DNA of 64,000 nucleotides from Chthonomonadales bacterium (GTDB lineage: Bacteria; Armatimonadota; Chthonomonadetes; Chthonomonadales; CAJBBX01): NCBI GenBank assembly GCA_027459625.1, contig DAIDHP010000001.1, positions 124,001 to 188,000 of the forward strand, written 5' to 3'. The notes beneath the pieces are model-generated. The model worked only from the letters and a program-made list of their open reading frames with translations. It had not been told where the DNA came from and did not search any database. Made by a program: the position numbers and the translations under genes. How positions within the stretch are numbered: position 1 is the stretch's first letter; each line of letters opens with the position of its first letter. This document shows positions 58,248-64,000 of the stretch, in pieces.

Positions 58248-59024
58248 CTACATGGAGGATTGGTTGAAACGATCCAAAATGGGATTGAGGGGGGAATAGT
58301 CAGTTAAAAGATAGCATGCTCGCTCCAGTTCCCACATTGTAAGGTTATTCTCTTCAAACCTTATGGTAAGAGCCGCTGCGAATCCGTCAAGGAGGGATTG
58401 AATGATAATTCCTCCTTCAATATCACTTAAAGGATAATCCGAATGCGAGAAATCCCCGAGGAATACGTCCGAAGGGAATGCGGATGTCGGCTGATGGCGC
58501 AGCGAGCATTGCTCGAGAATGGCGTTTTTCACACGCCGTTGCGCGCATCCGAGAATTTTTTCGCCATTGGCGCATAATATATCCGCTTCGGACCGCAAGG
58601 CGAAGCAATCCGCCACGTGATGCTGACGTCTTTCCGAATAACCCTGACGAGTTTCAACCCCCATCCGCATCAATGCGGCTTTGAATGCCACGGCGAACTT
58701 GGCGTAATTTCCTGCGATGCTCTTCGACCACCCTTCACGGGGCTGCATGCATATGGTTATCCCCTGATCCCCCCCATGAAGAATACCCCGCCCGCCGGTA
58801 ATTCGCCGAATAACGGGAATCTCTCGTCGAGAACACTCCTGCAGTCTAACACCGTTTTGAAGGGATTGATTATGTCCCAGTGTCACCGCTTCCCCTTCCC
58901 ATCGATACAGACGAATCGTGGGCGGCGCCATGCCTTCGCTCACCGCATCCATAATCGCATGGTCCACCGCCATATTCCATGACGGCTTATTCGCCTCCTG
59001 TATGATAAGTCTCCATGTAATCAT
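58248..59024 (-). CDS. Lipoate-protein ligase / octanoyltransferase family (LplA/LipM-like)
   Basis: This 258-residue protein of the biotin/lipoate A/B ligase family has RLYRWEGEAVTLGHNQ, PVIRRITGGRGILHGGDQGITI and NGEKILGCAQRRVKNAILEQCSL, the acyl-binding and Lys sites. It attaches lipoate or octanoate to lipoyl domains. It lies 45 bases after gcvPB in the glycine cleavage operon, so GcvH is the likely target. Ligase and octanoyltransferase cannot be told apart by motif alone. Confidence 0.88.
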   Translation of the reverse strand: MITWRLIIQEANKPSWNMAVDHAIMDAVSEGMAPPTIRLYRWEGEAVTLGHNQSLQNGVRLQECSRREIPVIRRITGGRGILHGGDQGITICMQPREGWSKSIAGNYAKFAVAFKAALMRMGVETRQGYSERRQHHVADCFALRSEADILCANGEKILGCAQRRVKNAILEQCSLRHQPTSAFPSDVFLGDFSHSDYPLSDIEGGIIIQSLLDGFAAALTIRFEENNLTMWELERACYLLTDYSPLNPILDRFNQSSM

Positions 59025-59069
59025 AGGGTGTCACTTAATGCAAAGGATGTATTCGACGGGAACCTTTTC

Positions 59070-60542
59070 TCAAGCATCCTTTGTTTCTTCGTGATGCGTT
59101 AACCAATTTACATTCAGTTGCTTCAACGCGACGGTTTCATTAAGCCTGCCAATTTCCGTATTGTGAGGGGCGGAGAAAAGAATTTCCGGATTCACCTCCG
59201 CCTCCTTTGCGATGCTTAGCATTGCATCGCAAAAAGCATCTAGGGTCTCTTTATTCTCCGTCTCCGTAGGTTCAATCATTAAGGCTTCGGGAATAATCAA
59301 CGGGAAGTAGTTTGTCGGCGGATGATAACCGTAATCCATAAGGCGTTTGCTTATATCCAATGCGCGCACACCGCAAGCTTTCTTCTGATGTGATGCTGAA
59401 AGCACCACTTCATGCATGCAAAAGCGATCATGCGGAATCTCATACGCAACCTTCATCTTGCTGCGAATATAATTAGCGTTAAGCACCGCCATCTCCGCCA
59501 CTTGACGCAATCCATCCGCCCCCAGATTGCGAATGTAAGCGTAAGCTCTTACCGCCACCAAAAATGCACCATAGAAACTGTGAATTCTGCCGACCGATTG
59601 AGGGCGGTCGCAATTCAATCGGTATTGATCCCCCGCTCTTTCTATCCTCGGAGTTGGCAGGAAGGGCTCCAATTTCTTTGTCGTTGCAACCGCGCCGCAG
59701 CCGGGACCGCCGCCGCCATGCGGGGTGGAGAAGGTCTTATGGAGATTGAAATGCATCACGTCGAAACCCATATCTCCCGGACGAGCGATTCCAAGCAAAG
59801 CATTCATGTTTGCGCCATCGCAGTACACCAACCCGCCGGATTCATGCACCACGTCGCATATTGTGCGAATATCCTTTTCGAATAGGCCTGTGGTGTTGGG
59901 ATTGGTTAGCATGAACGCCGCGACAGTATCGTTCAACATCCGCTTCAGCTCCTGAACGTTCGTCAAGCCCTCGAAGTTGGTGGGGACTGATTTCACCTTG
60001 AAACCGCATCGAGCGGCGCTGGCGGGATTCGTTCCGTGAGCGGAATCCGGTATCAACACCCACTCTCTCTTATCATCGCCTCGGGATTTATGGTAGGCGT
60101 GAATCATCATCAAGCCCAATAGCTCTCCGTGGGCGCCGGCGGCCGGTTGAACCGAGCAAGCGTGCATCCCAGCAATCTCGGCCAGAATTCGTTCCAGATG
60201 CTCCATTAATTCCAGCGCACCTTGGATTGTTTCCTCGGATTGCAACGGATGCAAATCGGCAAACCCCGTCATTTTGGCGATAGCATCGTTCATTTTAGGG
60301 TTGTACTTCATCGTACAGGAACCAAGAGGATAAAAACCGTTATCAATGGAGTAGTTATTCCGGGAGAGTGCCGTAAAGTGACGAACCGTATCCATTTCCG
60401 ATAATTCCGGCATGGGTAGTGAATCCCTTAGATTCTCCTCTCCAAGAAGATCCTCCAAGGGTTTGGATGGCACATCACAGTCGGAAAGGGTCACTCCTTT
60501 TCGACCTGCGACACTAAGTTCAAATACCGTTTTTTCTTTCAA
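59070..60542 (-). CDS. gcvPB: Glycine dehydrogenase (decarboxylating) subunit 2
   Basis: This 490-residue PLP enzyme is the C-terminal half of split P-protein. PLP Lys lies in MHFNLHKTFSTPHGGGGPGCG. Other P-protein motifs are YPLGSCTMKYNPK, VQPAAGAHGELLGLMMI and DSAHGTNPASAARCGF. With GcvPA it decarboxylates glycine and loads aminomethyl on GcvH lipoate. Its start overlaps the gcvPA stop by ATGA. Confidence 0.97.
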   Translation of the reverse strand: MKEKTVFELSVAGRKGVTLSDCDVPSKPLEDLLGEENLRDSLPMPELSEMDTVRHFTALSRNNYSIDNGFYPLGSCTMKYNPKMNDAIAKMTGFADLHPLQSEETIQGALELMEHLERILAEIAGMHACSVQPAAGAHGELLGLMMIHAYHKSRGDDKREWVLIPDSAHGTNPASAARCGFKVKSVPTNFEGLTNVQELKRMLNDTVAAFMLTNPNTTGLFEKDIRTICDVVHESGGLVYCDGANMNALLGIARPGDMGFDVMHFNLHKTFSTPHGGGGPGCGAVATTKKLEPFLPTPRIERAGDQYRLNCDRPQSVGRIHSFYGAFLVAVRAYAYIRNLGADGLRQVAEMAVLNANYIRSKMKVAYEIPHDRFCMHEVVLSASHQKKACGVRALDISKRLMDYGYHPPTNYFPLIIPEALMIEPTETENKETLDAFCDAMLSIAKEAEVNPEILFSAPHNTEIGRLNETVALKQLNVNWLTHHEETKDA

Positions 60543-61897
60543 CGTTCATTCTCCATCGCCAGTTTCACCGATTCCACGAGATGATCGATTTCCGTTTTGC
60601 TGCGCTTTTCCGTGACGCACAGCAACATGCACCCTTTCCATTCAGGATAACTTCTTCCGAGATCGTAACCGCCGAGAATGCCGTCATGTAACAGAATTTC
60701 GTTGAGTCGCTGCGGAGGGATGTATTCCGGAAGTCGTATTACGAACTCCTTGAAATATCTCCCCTTCAAAGGTAACGTCACACCAGGGAGTTCTGATAGT
60801 CTTTCGGCCGCGTAATGAGATTTTTGCACGCAACTCTCAGCCACTTGTCGTAGCCCGTGTTTTCCCATGGCGGTCATATAGACTGCGGCGGCAACGGCGA
60901 GAAGGGATTCATTCGTGCAGATGTTCGATGTGGCTTTCTCGCGTCGGATATCCTGCTCGCGAGTCCTCAGCGTCATCGTGTAACCAAGCCGCCCATCATT
61001 ATCCTGCGCTACTCCGACGATTCTCCCAGGAAAACGGCGTTGATGCTCCATTTTACAGGCGAAAACACCAAGAAGAGGTCCACCCAAGCTCATGCTTATG
61101 CCAAGCAATTGCCCCTCCCCCACCACAAAATCAACAGCGTATTCACCGGGAGGCTTTAAAAGAGCCAAGGAGATCGGATCCACAACCACTATCATCAACG
61201 CGCCTTTTTTATGCGCCAGTTCGGTGGCTTGCTGAATGAACTCCAACTGACCTAGGAAATTGGGGGATTGTACGATGAAACAGGCGCAATCCTGATTTAA
61301 CTGGTTATCGATTGCGTCCAGATCGGTCACCCCTGATGAACCACCTACTTCGAGTAGATTTTTACCGGCGGAATTCAGATAAGTGCGTAATACATGTCGG
61401 TAATTGGGATGAACCAAGGATGAAACCAAGACTGTATGTCGGCCGGTCGCCGCAATTGCGGTCAGAGCTGCCTCAGCCATTGCCGTGGAACCGTCATACA
61501 TCGATGCGTTGGACATATCCATGCCCGTCAACCCACAGATGAGGGATTGATACTCGTACAGGGCTTGCAGCATCCCTTGGCTAAGCTCGGGCTGGTAGGG
61601 AGTGTATGCCGTAAGGAACTCACCTCGGGAAACCATCGCATCCACCACTGACGGAGAGAAATGATCATAAACGCCAGCCCCAAGAAAACACGCCAGATTA
61701 TCAAGCGATTGATTTTTCTTGGATAGCTCCAGCATATGCCGCCTTACCGATAATTCATCAAACGCCTCGGGAATATCCAAAGGATGCTTCAGGCGAATAT
61801 CTTCGGGAATATCCTTGAAGAGGTCCTCCACCCTATCAACGCTAATCGTAGCCAGCATCGACCGAATATCCTGCTCTGTATGAGGAACGAAACTCAT
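60539..61897 (-). CDS. gcvPA: Glycine dehydrogenase (decarboxylating) subunit 1
   Basis: This 452-residue N-terminal half of split P-protein has FVPHTEQDIRSMLATISV, SFLGAG-type CFLGAGVYDHFSP, TAYTPYQPELSQGMLQALYEYQS and NICTNESLLAVAAAVYM. It pairs with GcvPB. The gene follows gcvH by about 40 bases and overlaps gcvPB by four. Confidence 0.97.
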   Translation of the reverse strand: MSFVPHTEQDIRSMLATISVDRVEDLFKDIPEDIRLKHPLDIPEAFDELSVRRHMLELSKKNQSLDNLACFLGAGVYDHFSPSVVDAMVSRGEFLTAYTPYQPELSQGMLQALYEYQSLICGLTGMDMSNASMYDGSTAMAEAALTAIAATGRHTVLVSSLVHPNYRHVLRTYLNSAGKNLLEVGGSSGVTDLDAIDNQLNQDCACFIVQSPNFLGQLEFIQQATELAHKKGALMIVVVDPISLALLKPPGEYAVDFVVGEGQLLGISMSLGGPLLGVFACKMEHQRRFPGRIVGVAQDNDGRLGYTMTLRTREQDIRREKATSNICTNESLLAVAAAVYMTAMGKHGLRQVAESCVQKSHYAAERLSELPGVTLPLKGRYFKEFVIRLPEYIPPQRLNEILLHDGILGGYDLGRSYPEWKGCMLLCVTEKRSKTEIDHLVESVKLAMENER

Positions 61898-61938
61898 CTA
61901 TTCACCTCAGTGTAAGTGTATTTCAAATGAGACCTCCC

Positions 61939-62319
61939 TCATTCTTCTAATAATTTGGAATACGTTTTTGAATCAAGCAGACCGTCCAACTCATCCGTCT
62001 TGGACACCCTCACCTTCAAGAGCCATGCCGTATTATACGGATCCTTGTTGATTGTCTCGGTTGCGTCGCACAAAGGCGCGTTGGTTTCAATCACCTCTCC
62101 GCTCACAGGGCTATAGAGTTCCGATACGGCTTTGACAGATTCGACCGTACCAAATACCTCCTCCTTTTGTAAAACCCTGCCCGCTTCAGGTAGTTCAAGA
62201 TAGACGATATCCCCCAACTCAGCCTGGGCGTGATCGGTAATACCTATTGTGGCTACATCACCATCAATTTGCAACCATTCATGTGAATTCGTATATTTCA
62301 GGTTTTCAGGGATACTCAT
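61939..62319 (-). CDS. gcvH: Glycine cleavage system H protein
   Basis: This 126-residue lipoyl carrier begins YTNSHEWLQIDGDVATIGITDHAQAELGDIVYLELP. The lipoylated Lys is in FGTVESVKAVSELYSPVSGEV. It shuttles the aminomethyl group between P and T proteins. It starts two bases after the gcvT stop region, so translation is coupled. Confidence 0.97.
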   Translation of the reverse strand: MSIPENLKYTNSHEWLQIDGDVATIGITDHAQAELGDIVYLELPEAGRVLQKEEVFGTVESVKAVSELYSPVSGEVIETNAPLCDATETINKDPYNTAWLLKVRVSKTDELDGLLDSKTYSKLLEE

Positions 62320-62321
62320 TC

Positions 62322-63431
62322 TTAATCTCCTTTGGATAATGACAACATCTTATGCTTTTCAATCGTGGAAACCGGATATAATTTGCCTCGAATCTCCACG
62401 AAGACTGTCCTGCCAGCTTTTGCGTAAGGTGCGTTAACTCTCACACAGCCCACGCCGCATTTAAGAGTTGGGGAATACGTTCCGCTCGTTACGAAGCCAA
62501 CTTCATGCTCATCCGCAATGATGGGATACCCTTGGCGCGGGATGGTTTTATCCGTTGCCAAAATCCCGATAGATCTTTTCTCGGCTTTTTCACGATTGTT
62601 TTCGATAATCGCATCCGAGCCGATGAACTTTCCTTTATCTATAATTACCGCCCAAGCCAAACCCGCCTCTCGCGGGAATACATCCTCCTCAATCTCATGC
62701 CCGTATAATGGAAATCCCGCTTCGATGCGCAATATGTCCCGGGCGCCCAAACCGCAAGGTGTCACACCGAGTTCCATTATCTCGCGCCATAGGATCAATG
62801 CAAAATCGGCCGGCGCCGTGATCTCGCATCCATCCTCGCCGGTATATCCGGTGCGGGAAACGAGGAGATTTTGGTTTTTATAACTCAGCTTTTTGATTTG
62901 ATACCGCTCCAATGGCGGATAGTATAGTTTGAAAAGTGAGGCGCATTGCTTTAACGCATCCGGTCCCTGCCATGCGATCATCGCCGTCTCACGGGTGATA
63001 TCCTCAAGTGATACCGAGGCTGGCTTATGTGATAGTATCCAATCCAAATCCTTCCTGGCGTTCCCGGCGTTAAGAATCAGAAAATACTCCTCTTCAGATA
63101 TTCTAAATTGAAGGATATCATCCTTGATACCACCTTGATCGTTTAGTAACAAGGAGTATTGCCCCGTTCCATTCGTTAGCCGATGGGAATCATTCGATGT
63201 AAGATATTGGATGAAATCGCCCGCATCGGATCCTAGGATTCGAACCCTGCACATATGGCTTACATCAAAAAGTCCGCTATGTTCGCGAACCCCTGTGACC
63301 TCATTCAAGATACCGGAATATTGCAGAGGCATTTCCCAGCCGGCGAAGGGTGTAATTCTGGCTTTCAAATCGGTATGCACCGAATACAATGGGGTTCTTA
63401 GAAGAGATTCGTTGATTTCCGTAATATCCAC
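62322..63431 (-). CDS. gcvT: Glycine cleavage system T protein (aminomethyltransferase)
   Basis: This 369-residue folate-binding enzyme has RTPLYSVHTDLKARITPFAGWEMPLQYSG, GLFDVSHMCRVRILGSD, SRTGYTGEDGCEI and GLGARDILRIEAGFPLYGHEIEED. It releases ammonia and makes methylenetetrahydrofolate. It is the first gene of the gcv operon. The start is a GTG with GGAAG nearby; no glycine riboswitch core is visible upstream. Confidence 0.96.
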   Translation of the reverse strand: MDITEINESLLRTPLYSVHTDLKARITPFAGWEMPLQYSGILNEVTGVREHSGLFDVSHMCRVRILGSDAGDFIQYLTSNDSHRLTNGTGQYSLLLNDQGGIKDDILQFRISEEEYFLILNAGNARKDLDWILSHKPASVSLEDITRETAMIAWQGPDALKQCASLFKLYYPPLERYQIKKLSYKNQNLLVSRTGYTGEDGCEITAPADFALILWREIMELGVTPCGLGARDILRIEAGFPLYGHEIEEDVFPREAGLAWAVIIDKGKFIGSDAIIENNREKAEKRSIGILATDKTIPRQGYPIIADEHEVGFVTSGTYSPTLKCGVGCVRVNAPYAKAGRTVFVEIRGKLYPVSTIEKHKMLSLSKGD

Positions 63432-63657
63432 CCGCTTCCATTCGATATTTTCTTGTAACTTGAGCTAATCGCAAAATTCGTAAAAGAAAGGCTAAAATCG
63501 CCTATTCTGCGCACATGGAAAAAGCGTCAAAAACGATTCTTGCAATCACTTGGCTCTCGATAATACACCTATAATTATATCTGTTTCATTCGCATTTGAG
63601 ATGGTTGTCAGGAAAAAATGGCTTCTCGATAAAAGGAGCGAGTGAGAAATGCCCAGC

Positions 63658-64000
63658 CTATTCCAATCCGTTGACTGATTCCGCCCATATACGCGCTTCA
63701 TGCAAAATGGCTCTCAGGTCTCTTCCGGCATCCAATGCGTACGACCACCAATCTCTAATTCCCAAAGTTCTATGAGCATTCCAACAGATCGCTTTCAGAT
63801 GCATGTTCCCGGGACTACCAGTCAAGGTTAGATTGGCTTGGATCATGTGTCTATTCCTCCACTTAATCAGGCATTGCGGTGCGGCGAGGGAATTTTGGGG
63901 AATATCCAGTTGAATATCCATCCCATATTCACGTGCGAATTTTTCCATGATAGGTATCAAGGAGGCAAAACGTAGCTTATGATGATCCGCAAGCACCTGA
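63658..64000 (-). CDS. Unknown protein, N-terminus beyond window edge
   Basis: At least 113 codons are open to the window edge. The ORF-track GTG at 63996 may be internal. The protein is rich in Trp, His and Arg (WRNRHMIQANLTLTGSPGNMHLKAICW) with no membrane segment. It resembles an alpha/beta soluble domain, but I do not recognise a family. It lies upstream of gcvT on the same strand, 226 bases away. Confidence 0.6.
   Translation of the reverse strand, partial: QVLADHHKLRFASLIPIMEKFAREYGMDIQLDIPQNSLAAPQCLIKWRNRHMIQANLTLTGSPGNMHLKAICWNAHRTLGIRDWWSYALDAGRDLRAILHEARIWAESVNGLE

Noticed and set aside
63432-63657. Possible glycine riboswitch before gcvT
   Set aside because: I looked for the conserved GGAGAG/AGGCAAAAGGAC-type core on the minus strand and did not find it.

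Overview
The window looks like a chromosomal segment of an aerobic, diderm, heterotrophic bacterium with base composition near 50% GC. Gene content fits Armatimonadota or a neighbouring uncultured phylum best: alternative complex III, hpnCDE squalene synthesis, an LmeA/DUF2993 protein, large DUF6259-like and GxGYxYP-like carbohydrate proteins, a UROD-family protein, a PF12831-type FAD oxidoreductase and a split glycine dehydrogenase. This placement is inferred from gene content; no marker phylogeny was possible.

Layout. 1-8.9 kb (minus): an alternative complex III operon, actABCDEF plus a small one-helix protein, then a SCO1-type copper chaperone cut by the window edge; oxidase genes probably lie beyond the left edge. 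9.0-10.9 kb: a fused heme A synthase/heme O synthase (CtaA-CtaB). Together these build a respiratory chain from quinol to an aa3-type oxidase. 11.3-13.1 kb: a compact C5-methyltransferase/HNH nuclease pair, probably a type II restriction-modification system. 13.3-18.9 kb: an ICMT-like methyltransferase, a fused PabB-PabC for folate synthesis, a UROD-family protein and a J-domain protein. 18.9-21.8 kb (minus): queF, queD, a YumC-type ferredoxin-NADP reductase and an LmeA-like protein. 22.0-29.3 kb: structured intergenic DNA, a family 2 glycosyltransferase, a ClC channel with CBS domains, an SDR enzyme, DprA and a PQQ-type beta-propeller with a Gly/Tyr/Arg-rich tail. 29.8-33.9 kb: a PhyH dioxygenase, a TPR/GT2 protein and its unknown partner.

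34.4-37.7 kb: hpnCDE, making squalene from farnesyl diphosphate. A group II intron (about 1.9 kb, class C-like) follows, sitting between the hpnE stop codon and the T-tract of the terminator of a 54-residue zinc-ribbon gene. 39.9-47.5 kb: a 1286-residue DUF6259-like protein with internally repeated modules, tRNA-Ser(GGA), a PIG-L deacetylase and a GxGYxYP-like protein. 47.7-50.1 kb: an ECF sigma/anti-sigma/RseB-like operon. 50.4-58.2 kb: cdsA, a sugar isomerase-like protein, an aldo/keto reductase, glutamate dehydrogenase, an FAD oxidoreductase and a serpin. 58.2-63.4 kb (minus): the glycine cleavage operon gcvT-gcvH-gcvPA-gcvPB followed by a lipoate/octanoate transferase that could lipoylate GcvH. 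The window ends inside an unknown minus-strand gene.

Most of the window is ordinary chromosome. The strongest leads are the intron exactly at a terminator, the module shuffling in the DUF6259-like protein, the run of short hairpins between queF and the glycosyltransferase, and the hairpin over the queD ribosome binding site. I see no CRISPR array, prophage, rRNA or insertion sequence.
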